A DNA stretch of 64,000 bases from assembly GCF_021869535.1 (NCBI RefSeq), contig NW_026262593.1:72296822-72360821 (forward strand). The letters are read 5' to 3'. The notes below the pieces were generated by a model. The model did not search any database. It saw only the letters and a list, made by a program, of their open reading frames with translations, and had not been told where the DNA came from. The first letter of the stretch is position 1; each line of letters opens with the position of its first letter. This DNA comes from Mytilus californianus. Its lineage: Eukaryota; Mollusca; Bivalvia; Mytilida; Mytilidae. Both the position numbers and the translations under genes were made by a program. Shown piece after piece: positions 49,989-62,500 of this stretch.

Positions 49989-51226
49989 TCATTTTTACTG
50001 ATTGCCCTGCAGCCATTTAAATTTAAAAAAAGTTCGTTTCTTTATTCATTTGATTGATTTATTGATTGGTTGCTTGTTGTTTAATGTCCAGTGGAAAATA
50101 TTTCATGTATGTTGAATGACGAGAACAATTTAACAATAACTGCAATACGTAGGTTATATTATAGAGGCCGTCCTGAATGACGGTTGGGAAAATATTGACA
50201 TGCTACTGGGAAATTACATTTGACAGGACAGAAATTTTGCCCCGGAAACAGACCACGTCCGTCCCTATTCTGACAACACATGTACCACCAGCCCAAACAA
50301 ATGGACGTCCACTTACGCTACGCTTTATTGCAAACAGATTAAAGGACAAACAAACAGACAGACAGACATACAGACTGTATAGTACACAACACACCAGATA
50401 GAAAACTAACGTCTGAGCTGCACGAACCCCACCAAAACAGGGGGTGGTCTCAGGTGCTCCAGCAGGCTGAATAGATCCCACATGTTAGCATTGACAAGAG
50501 TAAGAATATACCGGAATATGGGACTGAAGAAGTAGAAGTCAACACAATTTTATTTTTATTCTTACAACACAAAGATAATTTGCTACAGAGCATGATAATG
50601 AGAAATAAGTTGAAGAATGAATTGGTTCAACTTGTATTTCAACAATAATCTTGTTAAATTTTAAATGACATTTATGGTATAACATAATATTTTGAGATTT
50701 AGGTTTGTATTAAAAATAGTTAAACCATGCAACTTGTTCATTATTGATCATTTATCTATCATCTAATCTGGTAAAAGTTACTCTTAAAGTATATCATAAT
50801 TACCGTACAATGACTTGTAATTATTTACATCCTTGTTCGTTAATATATGATTGATAGTTGTCTTATTAGCAAATCTTCTTTTTTTCATAAGCAACATATA
50901 TAAACATTTGGGAAAGTAGTATTTATTCAATTTAGAGCTTGACATGTTTAAAAGACAAAAGCTTAATAGGGCTAGGTTTGAATTGTGGCTTACATTTTCA
51001 ATAAAAAATGTATGGGTTGAAAATTTCAAGACCTTTCAGGGCAGCGCATGTACATTGTATTTCACTAATTACCCTTTCATTTAATATTTACTGCATGAGA
51101 AGTATGGTCTTTATTGTGTTCTTTTTTGTTTTTGTTTTTTTTAGCTTTTAATTGGTATGTATTTTTTAGTTTAAGACGTGCTACACTATAACTGATTGAT
51201 TTATATCTATTGTGTGTATTGAATTA
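49989..51226. mobile_element. 1.24-kb non-coding repeat (copy 2)
   Basis: Full-length partner of 45717-46991 in the same orientation, about 4.3 kb away and outside the BEL element. I see no target duplication around it. Closely similar copies this near each other could be two independent insertions or a local duplication; the unrelated flanks favour insertion. Confidence 0.8.
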
Positions 51227-52015
51227 TTATGTGGCTTTTTGCGTAACACCACTAATTCGGGCACGGCCAGAAAGCACATACCAGAAAGTAGTACATATTT
51301 AACACAAAATAGTTCCTACGCATGAGTGTAACTTTAGAAATATGTAGAATGTTTAGGTATTTTTGGTATCAAATGAGAGCTGAATGACTGGTGATCATTG
51401 TAGAACACGTTTTGACTTTAAATGTTGAATATTAAAAAAACTGCACCAAATTTTAAGAATAGTGTACATTTTGCCTGTTTGTCAGATCTGAAGTACTTCT
51501 TTTGGTATATCCAAAGTTTCGGGAACCAGTCCTTTCTTATATGCCATTAAAGGTATGCTGATTTTTTCAGTACAGGACACCATAAGGTGTTGCTTTGACA
51601 TGCAATGATTGTAACTTTGTTCGAACTTAAAACAAAAGAGCTGTACCTGCTTAAAATTGAAGGAATTTAACATAGAAAGCAATGGAGCCATGAATTAGTG
51701 GTGGACTTCCTTGTCATTTCAGTACTATGTGTGCAGACAAATGTAGCTTCTGTGTACATATTGCCATTTAGATGTCCCACTATCAAAAGCGGGCGGTATA
51801 TATCGATGTGTTTAGTTAATCTGTTTGTCCATTTGTTCGTCCGTGTTTTCAACTTTTGTTATTTTAACTGCTTCTGAACCGCGTGAAATAACTGTGTGAT
51901 ACCAGTGTTTTATTTATATGAGGTTCTTTTGAATCTCATATTTATAAATCGGAGATATGTCTTTGGTATCTTACAAAGTAAGGAATTTGCCATTCTCATT
52001 GCCTTCTTCTGGTTT
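51227..52015. other. No recognisable gene
   Basis: No supported frame. The minus-strand frames at 51482-51691 and 51667-51852 overlap each other and lack motifs. Confidence 0.45.
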
Positions 52016-52017
52016 TT

Positions 52018-52300
52018 TTTTTATACCCAACCTACGATAGCTGAGGGGCATTATATTTTCTGGTCTGTGCGTCCGTTCGTCCGTCCGTCTGTCCCACTTC
52101 AGGTTACAGTTTTTTGTCAAGGTAGTTTTTGATAAAGTTGAAGTCCAATCAATTTGAAACTTAGTACACATGTTTCCTATGATATGATCTTTCTAATTGA
52201 AATGCCAAATTATATTTTTGACCCCAATTTCACGGTCCACTGAACATAGAAAATGATAGTGTGAGAGGGGCATCCGTGTACTATGGACACATTCTTGTTT
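52018..52300 (+). repeat. Abundant bivalve repeat (GTCCGTTCGTCCGTCCG type)
   Basis: TTATACCCAACCTACGATAG, then GAGGGGCATTATATTTTCTG, a GTCCGT run, CCCAATTTCACGGTCCACTG and GGGGCATCCGTGTACTATGG. These blocks are familiar from many mussel and oyster loci (memory). The 78-codon plus frame here is repeat sequence. Confidence 0.75.
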
Positions 52301-53348
52301 GTATATGTAACTTCTCCCAATCCCCTTCTAACAATCGTTACAATATTTTCTGTTATGTACTATCAGAATCTATTTTGGCTTTCCTATACAAACGCAGTAT
52401 AGTTGCCATTGCTATATTTGGGGAGGGGTAACCATTTTATATCCGCATCTGTTATTAAGCCCTCTCTTACAACTTAGTTATCCTTTATAAACATTATTGA
52501 TCTAACAAGTGTCATTCATTTTCTGTATGTTCTGTAAAGGAGCCTCGTACTTCGTAGATTTAAGTTATGCACAAACTTCTCATAAAAAAAAGCATGCAAC
52601 ATGATATTTGCATAACTCAATTTATCAAATGAAGAATTTGAAAAACAAATGTAATCAATTGACAACAAACTTTTATAATGTTTTTTTAAAAGAACTATAA
52701 TTCGAAATGGTACCTCCCTAAAAAAAGATTTTATTTCCTATTGGCTGCAATTGAGTAGAATAAAAACATGAAAAATGCAATAACGCATTTATACTAGTTT
52801 AGTATTTGATTCCAATTTGCATGTTAGATAGTTTAAGATAGTAGTAAGGATATGTTTATGATGAGAACAGATTTTGTTGCCAGGGTTATGTTTGATATAA
52901 GAAAAAAGGGAAGTCGTTTGAGGCGAGTTTTTAAAATAAATTACCTGGAGAGAACTGTAGCACAGTCCTGCATAGGAAACGATGCAGATGACGTTTTTTG
53001 CCTCACAGAGTGCTGGAAATAAAAAAAAAATGTTTGCATTTACTGTATATGACAATATTCATTTCTAGAGCAAGCGAATTCTTTATGTTTCGTAAGACAT
53101 TTATCGTGTTAATAGAATCTGTGTATAAAGTGTGTTGACTATAAAAATAACTGAATATTTCAGCATGCAAGACATACAACAGCAAATAAAGACTACGATA
53201 CTATCTTGAGTACAAGTAATACTGAAATTTTAAAATAGCAAGGGACACCTCCTTTAACTATAGTAAATGGTGGATTAACGATGGGACAGAGAAGACAGCT
53301 CTAACCAATAAGAACATAAAAAAAAAGATTAAGGATAAAAGAAACAAA
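52301..53348. other. Presumed upstream and 5' region of the HEPN gene
   Basis: No repeat or coding block recognised. The promoter and any non-coding first exon of the downstream gene should lie here or further left, but I see no convincing TATA box or donor to place them. Confidence 0.4.
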
Positions 53349-53577
53349 ATGGCAACTGCACCAATATCACATATTTCAGAGGAAGAAAATAACTATTTGA
53401 GAATGAATTTGCTGTTGACTTATTTTTCTGAAAAGGCTGTACGTGTATTATTCGACAAAGAATTTCATCCTACACGGTTATATGCTACCATTCAAATATT
53501 GTCAAACAGACTGGGTGATTTGAGGAAGAATAATATCATTAATTCATCCCAATGGAGTTTACTTTTCCCGAGCAATG
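53349..53577 (+). CDS. HEPN gene exon 1
   Basis: ATG at 53349 (AACAAAATGGCA context) and 76 codons plus one base, ending at the donor G|GTAGGT (53578). Codes for the N-terminal half of the HEPN domain. Phase 1 junction. Confidence 0.78.
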
Positions 53578-56500
53578 GTAGGTAAACATGTACTTTATAT
53601 GTACTTTGAGTCTGGTTGACATCGGGCCCTTATAATTATTTAGACCGTGTCCAAGTGATGTAATATAATATCTAATATTTATAAAGGATCTGTAGATTAA
53701 AATGTTAATTCGATCTATTAATGGAAACAGCAATATTTACAAATGAAAGATGCTTTTTATAAAATGCACGTGTTAATATACTACATAATCAAACTGGTTT
53801 AATGTACTAGTTTCGTGCTTTAAAAGTACTTTGTTTAAACCTGTTATTGTTTTTTTAATTGTAAAAACAAAGAAAAAGAAAATTTAAATCCATTAAAATT
53901 TCATTTATGAATTCGATAAATATCTGGACCGCACCCTTAAAACATAGACTGTTCTCACGAAAACACGTTCATATACAAATTAGACTAAATTTAACTTTAA
54001 TAAAACACGATCCCAGGTGGACACTCTTCCTACTGTGGGGAATTAAGTACATGTTTAATTGTTAGTCTGCATTGTCTTCAATTTAACCTGATCTTCACAC
54101 TTTTCAATGCTTTCCAAATACATCTATTGTTAATTTATTACCATCCTGAATACGTATTAATTATTTGCCAATCTCCCAATTAAGTACACGACATCCGATT
54201 AAATTAATTGATTATTTTACAATAGCTTTACTTGCATAATGTGCCCGAATTGTGTTATCCAGTTTGTTGCCTTAAAATAGTTATCAAAATATGTCGTTGC
54301 AAATCAAATCAAATCAAATCAAATACTTTCATTTGAAGTCGTTTTTATGAAATTATTTAAAATTAAGTTGTTTGCGAAAGGTTAAGACCGGAAATGAAAG
54401 TAGGGTTTTGCAATTTACTTAGTGTCCACCTTAAATACCAAGACCTTCTTGATAATTATTCCGTATCAACTTCACAAATGATACATGATGGTCTTGAAGT
54501 ATAAAGTCTAGGTACTGACGTTGTTTATCATCTTAATTACGTGTAATAGTGTTCTTTAGTTTGTCCTTTCATATTTTTAACCTTTATTGTTTAGTCCATT
54601 TTTAGTTATATTCTTTTGACGCGACTCGATACATTCTTCCATTGTGTTATTGTGTAATGGTCAATTTTCAATTCTTGTCTTTCATATTTACTATAGAGTA
54701 TCTATATGCCAGTTTGTGTTTCTTTGTAATTTGTGTTTATAATGATTAAGTTTATATTACAATGTTGACTGCTGTACCCCAATTTTTTGACATTTTATCT
54801 ATCACTTGTATTATGTATCTTTGTTTCGGTCACACATTGTTGTCAATATAAAGGTATTCCATGCCACTGTCATACAAGTGATAGGTTTAGCTAGCTATAA
54901 AACCAGGTTTAATTCAACATTTTCTACATAAGGAAATGTCTGTACCAAGTCAGGAATATGACAGTTTATTTATATTCGTTATATGTGTTTAAGCTTTTGA
55001 TTTCGCCATTTTATAAAGGGCTTTCTGTTTAAAATTTCCGTTGGAGTTTATTAGTTTGTTAACTTTTTCTTTTCACAAGGTTCTGATAAACACTTTGACT
55101 TCACTCCTATTAGCTCACTTTATCCCTCCCTTCTCTGCCCTGTACTCTCTGCCAAAAATAAGGAATCAGTATATACACTTTGTTGTTTAGCTAACTGACA
55201 GAAGCAATCTTTGATTGAAATTAATTGTCTTTTTTTTTAAATTTTGATGGCCGGCAAAATTAAACCGTGTGTTGTCATACATTGTTGGAAGGTGTCCTTT
55301 CCTATGAGGCCAATTGTGCAGTTTACGGACTCCTTGATGCACCTTAAGCAGGGGATGATTATTATAAACAAGCTGAAAACTTGCTTAACTCTTAACTGGA
55401 CATTTTTTGCAATAGGATTTATTTATTTATTTCCTATTGTCCTAATATTTAACAGTAGTTTGAACTATCTCAGTATGAGGTACATGTGTGTGTACATGTA
55501 TTTTTTTTTTTATTTAGAATGTTCACAAATTAGATAACAAAACATATATATTTTTGTAATAATTGTTGTTAAGAAAGAGCATTGTCAATGTCCCTTTCTG
55601 GACATTATTAAGTTAATTATTATTAACGGCATCTAGAAAATATACAACTCTTTTGAAGATTACATTTCCATTCTTGTCAATATTATGAAATTGCAAATGT
55701 TTCTAAAAATAGAAAATTTTAGAACAATTTGACACTCTTTAAAATTAAAATATTAAAATAATTTGCATCTATATTTGGAAACTTTTCATATTGGGCAGAA
55801 TATTAGAAATTTCATAGTATCAATGATTATGGAAATAAAGATAGCAAACAAACATTGAAGGTGAGGTCAGAAAAAAAATGTCAGACAAGCAATACATTGG
55901 CTGAATCACATCAGCACCGATGCTTCAATTCTTTTTACAGGTGTCCCAGACTCAAAAGAATTTGATATCACATTAATGATAACACTCATCAGGAACCTGG
56001 TGAGTTTACCGGCACCTATATCTGGATATGACAAATTACCATTGAGTACGGATACCACACCCACAGATGACTTGACAAGAATCGAATACTACAAAAACAA
56101 GCTGGCTCAATTTGAAGATGGACATATGGGGTCTGCCGACTATTCCACTTCATGGGAGGATATAATCGGGGTGAGAACACAGTGCATTATTTTATTTCAG
56201 CTCTTTACCAAATATAGTTAATCTTGCAGCTAACCATATACGGATTTAAAAGAAGAGAATAACAACTGCAACACACCCAAAACATAACAGACATAGAAAT
56301 TTATGTTTTATCAAATTGCTTAATGTTCAGCTAGAGACCACGGATTTATCGCGCCTCGAATGTCCTCGGATCTCTGCATGCGTCCGACTGGTAAAATTTT
56401 TGGCACATGTCGTGATTTGAGGTTATAACCACAAATAGTTCATATGATTTGTAGTCGATTACCACAAGTTCAAAGTATACTAAAGATGTTTTGATCTTTT

Positions 56501-59500
56501 ATTATCGATAGACATTTGTCGATTTTTGATTTGGCTGTGATTGGTGGCTACATGTATTTGAACAAAGGAGTAAGTTCGGTAAGGATCATATTTTGCCCCG
56601 ATTTTAAAGTTCAATTTTATAAGATAAAAAATGTTTTAAGTTGACTAAAAGACATGTGAGAAAGTTAAATAGAACTATTTGTGTCAATGTTTTATACTGA
56701 AGCGTTGATTTTTACATCCCAAATAGGCCAAAATAAGAGATTTTGGCGAAATTTGACAAAATCGGCATATAGACAAAGCACATTAGCAAAATTGAAAGAC
56801 AAGAATACGAGTATATTATAAACAATAATGACAGGATGTACAAGTACCACAAGTATCTAAATCACAATAAAAGCAAACACATATATAACAAAGAAGCACA
56901 AAAAGGCATGTGCTTTATTCATTGCTTTCTTATTTTTGATTTTTATTTATGTATGTTAAATCCACCCATAAACGATTAAAAGATTTTAAGTACTGCGACC
57001 TAATGGTTAGATTAACATTGACTCTAACGTAGAATCGCGCGTTTGACGTCATAATGTAAACGTCGTGACACAGGTAGTGATATAAAATAATTTTGTCGTT
57101 CAAAGTATGACAATTAAATAGTCTAAAGTTCTTTAGGCATATCCTTTGCCGAATGTAAATTAGAAGTTTACATTTCCTTCTTGCCGCTAGTCTATATGTT
57201 TATTGTTTATTTATTCTAAAAAAAGAGCCACGTCATTATGTTTAAAAGAAACACAAAAGGGCATATACGCAAAGCATTAGTATGAAAGACCAGAATACAA
57301 AAATTGTAATAGAACAATAACACAATAGCGGGATGTTAGTACATAGCCACGTCATATGTATCATAGAAACACAAAAAAGTCATACGGACAAAGCAAATAT
57401 GAAAGATAATGCAAACAACACAATGACAAGAGGCATAAGTACAGAGCCACGTCAAATGGATATAACATAAAACAGACCAAACAGTAAAAGTAATATTTAT
57501 TAAGACAAATAAAAGAACACTATAATACGTATTAAGATGACAAACAACGTCAGTACGCAGAATCTATACTTCAAGACCATCGTGTATTATTTGTGAAGTT
57601 GATACGGGATATTTATCAACAAGGTCTTGGTACCTTCCTACTATTTGAATTTTGGATTTCGTTTGTGCAATCGATCCCTGTTTCTGTATTTCAATTCTCT
57701 CAATTGTATTATATTTGCTTTGCAATAAGAAACAATTAGTAAATGTACAAATAGTAACTAGTTGACCTATTTTAGGTGACTTAAACTAGTGTATCTCGTT
57801 GATCGTTAGAAGTCGCACCATTTAAGAAAATGACCAGGAAACTTATTATGATACTGAAAATGAGTTGTCTTACATAATCTGATTTGCCATGACAACTCAT
57901 TTTCAGTAGCAGAATTGTTAGGAGAAAAGAGTTTCAAAATTAATGAATCCTTGTTAATGAAGTTTGTAAGATGTATATAACGCTATGAAATAATGTAGTT
58001 TCGAGAGAAAAATATTTGCCGTAGGAATCAAACAAAGTTAACCAATTCAATCATAAAATAAAACTTATATTATATCGTTTACAATTGTAAATATGAAACA
58101 AGAGTGCACACGCTGAAATGTCTCGCCTTCTTTACTAATCATTGATATTATGTTGATAGTCCTAAATATAAAGCTTTATGACAACTGTCACATAAACTTA
58201 ACATTAACCAAGTAAACTAAACATTGACGAACCATGAAAATGAGGTCAAGGTCAGATGAACCATGCTAGGCAGGCATGTACAGCTAACAATTCTTCCATA
58301 CAACAAATATAGTTGACCTATTGCTTATAGTTTAAGAAAAACAGACCAAAACACAAAAACTTAACACTGAGCAATGAACCTTGAAAATGAGGTCAAGGTC
58401 AAATAAAACCTGCGTGACTGACATATAGATCATAAAATATTTCCATACACCAAATATAGTTGAACTATTGCATATAGTATTAGAAAAAAAGACCAAAACT
58501 CAAAAACTTAACTTTGACCACTGAACCATGAAAATGAGGTCAAGGTAAGATGACACCTGCCAGCTAGACATGTACACCTTACAATCATTCCATACACCAA
58601 ATATAGCTGACCTATTGCATGCAGTATTAGAAAAAAAGACCAAAACTCAAAAACTTAACTTTGACCACTGAACCATGAAAATGAGGTCAAGGTAAGATGA
58701 CACCTGCCAGCTAGACATGTACACCTTACAATCATTCCATACACCAAATATAGTAGACCTATTGCATACAGTATAAGAAAAACAGACCAAAACACAAAAA
58801 CTTAACTATAACCACTGAACCATGAAAATGAGGTCAAGGTCAGATGACACCTGCCAGTTGGACATGTACACCTTACAGTCCTTCCATACACCGAATATAC
58901 TAGACCTATTGCTTATAGTATCTGAGATATGGACTTGACCACGAAAACTTAACCTTGTTCACTGATCCATGAAATGAGGTCGAGGTCAAGTGAAAACTGT
59001 CTGACGGGCATGAGGACCTTGCAAGGTATGCACATACCAAATATAGTTATCCTATTACTTATAATAAGAGAGAATTTAACATTACAAAAAATCTGAACTT
59101 TTTTTTCAAGTAGTCACTGAACCATGAAAATGAGGTCAAGGACATTGGACATGTGACTGACGGAAACTTCGTAACATGAGGCATCCATATACAAAGTATG
59201 AAGCATCCAGGTCTTCCATCTTCTAAAATATAAAGCTTTTAAGAAGTTAGCTAACGCCGCCGCCGCCGCCGCCGCCGCCGTAGCCGCCGCCGCCGCCGCC
59301 GGATCGCTATCCCTATGTCGAGCTTTCTGCGACAAAAGTCGCAGGCTCGACAATAAAACTATAACCACACGATACCATATTATCATTTAAGTTGTATCTT
59401 TAGTACAGCAGTTTCTCAATTATATGACATAATCATTTATTGTGCTGTTTTCATTGTGTATCAATGGTAAAATACTTGTTTGTCATAAGTATAATTATTT

Positions 59501-62500
59501 TAACGGCACAGGCTATAAGAAGACTTGGTGGTCCAGATATGGTTGCAGAATGTGAATTGCTACAATCCCAACAATTCAAACATCCAACACAACCTTCGGA
59601 AAAAAGAAGTAAGAACAAATCTTTAAGTTTTTCGAAAGATTAAATTACTTTATTTTTTATGTAAAAAATTGCAAATTGTTTTGTTTTCAATTTCCAAGTT
59701 ACTAGGCATATTAATTTTTATCAACACTGTCCTAGGTTACCGTTACACCACTGTCATATGTTACCCTTTTATCACTGTCTAAGACAACTGCAACCCCACT
59801 GTCATAGGTAACCGTTACAGCACTATCCGAGGTAACTGTTACACCACTGTTTTGCAGTCCTTGGATGGTGTAAACTTCCCACTAACACCATACACCATTA
59901 CACAATTCACCATACACCATTAAACCATACACCCTATGCCTTTACACCATACACCGCATGCCTTTACACCATACACGTTACACCTTTGCACGATATATCT
60001 TACACATTACACCATAATGCAATTCAATTTCAAAGAAAACGTGCGACTACTAAATTTTTTATTTATTTAAAAAAAAAGAATTTTGATCACAATACTGTAA
60101 ATTAATGTATAAAATTAGAAATCAGTTCTTCTTCAATATTTTGCATAGTTTTAAATGTCGTACACCATTCATTCACAGCATTCCCGATCGCACGTTACAC
60201 CATTACATCATTCCCCTTACACCATACACCATAGCACCATACACCTTCTACCATTGCACCATATGCCATTCACCATTACATCATACACGTTTTTCTGGGA
60301 AGTTTACACCTTCCAAGGGCAGTAGGTTACCGTTACACCACTGTCATATGTTACCGTTACATCACCGTCCTAGATTACTGTTACACTAGGTAAGCGTAAC
60401 ACAACTGTATTAGATTACTGTTACACCGCTGTCTAAGGTTACCGGTACACCACTGTCCATATGTAACCGTTACACCACCGTCCTAGGTTACCGTTACACC
60501 ACTGTCCGGCCTTAACGTTATACCGTACCACTGTTTTACTGTTTCACCACAGTCTTAGGTTACTGTTACACCAATGTCCGAGGTTACTGTTTCACTACTG
60601 TCCGAGATAACTGTTTAAACCACTGTCATAGGTTACCGTTATTCCTAGTTTGATTTTACCCCACTGTCCAAGATAACCGTTAAACCAATGTCTAAGATTA
60701 ACGTTACACCATTGTCTCATGTTAACCCCACACCATTGTCCTATGTAACCATTACACCACTCTTCGATGTTAATCCAAGTTCACCGTTCTACTTCTGTCT
60801 TAAACTAATGTTCCACCACTGTCCGATGTTACTGTTACATCACTGTCCAATGTTACTGTAACACCACTCTCCGATGTTACTGTTGAACACTGTCCGAGGT
60901 CACTGTTACATCATTATTTCAGATATTACTGTATGTTTTACATTCCTTCAAAGAGAATAACCCCTTTTCCCGCGGTAATTATCGGGTGAGCAAAATATCT
61001 GTTGGCCATCTGCGCGTAGGCAAAATAACTGTTTAGGAATATGCGCGTAGGTAAAATAACTGTTATGGCGCTCATTCGCACGTCAAAATAATAACAAACC
61101 AGAGACGTCGTATCGCTTGCATACATCTGGAAAATATGGCGGCCGCCTAAACATTTTGTTCACTCTCGCATCTAGACATTGAAAACATTTTTAGACACAA
61201 AACACTCAAAAAGCACTAAACAAGCTTCAAAAGTTGCAATTATATACTTGAATGAGTATTTAATACGAATAGATCTTTGAGATCTATGAGAAATCTTGAT
61301 TTTTCTTGTTACTGTCTAGAGTAACTTTTATCTCATACTTGTATGTTCATTCAAAGAAAATTACATGTATATATAGAATATATGTATTCAGTTCAGTATA
61401 ATAATACAGTTATGGCCTTCATGAAAATATCCAAAATTATTAAATCTCGAAAAGGTTATTTTTCCTTGGTCCGACGGACCCCGAGGAAAATAACCTTTCC
61501 TCGATTTAATCATTTAGAATATTAACTTTTTATGAAGGCCATAATGGTATACTATTATTTTTATTATTATTATTATCATTATTATTGAAAAGAGAAAACG
61601 CGAAATCGCAACATTGCAAAATGAAATTAAATCTCATTTTTTTTTGGTGCTTTTTGCTCTTGTGATTCGCGAATTCACCTACAGGTATTCTCGTTTATGT
61701 CCATTTCTATTGTTAAAATTGTCATGTAAATTATTACGGTATCTTTAATTTTGTATCAATTTTTTTTCCTTAGGGCTAAATGAGAAGAAACCAATAAGGT
61801 TTTACTGGGGTGAAAGCTGGGATGAAAATGTGATGAATCTTAGATCTTTGTTAAATAAAGAGAAGGAAGAAGGTAATATTACTAAATATGTCGGTTTTTC
61901 CTGCACCAAAATACACTTTCAAGTTAAAGCAAATATTCATTAAAAGCGAAGACATTTTTTTTTTGTAAGAGAGAGAGAGGGAAGATACCGAAAGGATTTT
62001 CAAACTCATAAGTCGAAAATTAGCTGGCAAAAGAACGATAAACATTAAAAGTCAAACAACCGTATACAAAACACAACATAGAAAATTCACGAATGAACAA
62101 CTCGAATCCCACCATCTCAGTTGATCCTTAAGGGTAAAAAGATCCTTCTCCACATGTGACACACGTCATGTTACTCATGTATATTTGGAAGTACATACCC
62201 GGTAATAAGTCTAATTTGGTAGGTTATATTCGGCGAAAATGTAAATTTAGAATACGTGACAGAGATAACTGGAAACTGCAATTGATATTACATGTTTAAT
62301 CTAATGATTCAACAACCAACACAACTTATACAAGGAACTTAGAGAAATAGATAGTTCGTAATAAATTGTTTAAGTTTCAAAATTAGTTATGCAAACCATA
62401 CCAATTTCTTTAGACTGACACGTATCATGTATAAATAATATATTTATCATTTGTCATCCCAAATTGAACTTCAAAAGAAAATTTAAAATATTGACCCAAC

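Noticed and set aside
45717-51226. The two 1.27-kb direct repeats as LTRs of one element
   Set aside because: They lack TG...CA ends; one lies inside gag-pol with its own target duplication and the other lies outside the element. A better LTR start is at 49694/31940.
55244-55537. 97-codon frame starting MMAGKIKPC in intron 1 of the HEPN gene
   Set aside because: No recognisable domain; the second half is hydrophobic low-complexity sequence, and including it would break the exon 1 to exon 2 phase.
59114-59386. Poly-alanine minus-strand frame
   Set aside because: Produced by the GCC microsatellite at the end of a known repeat type.
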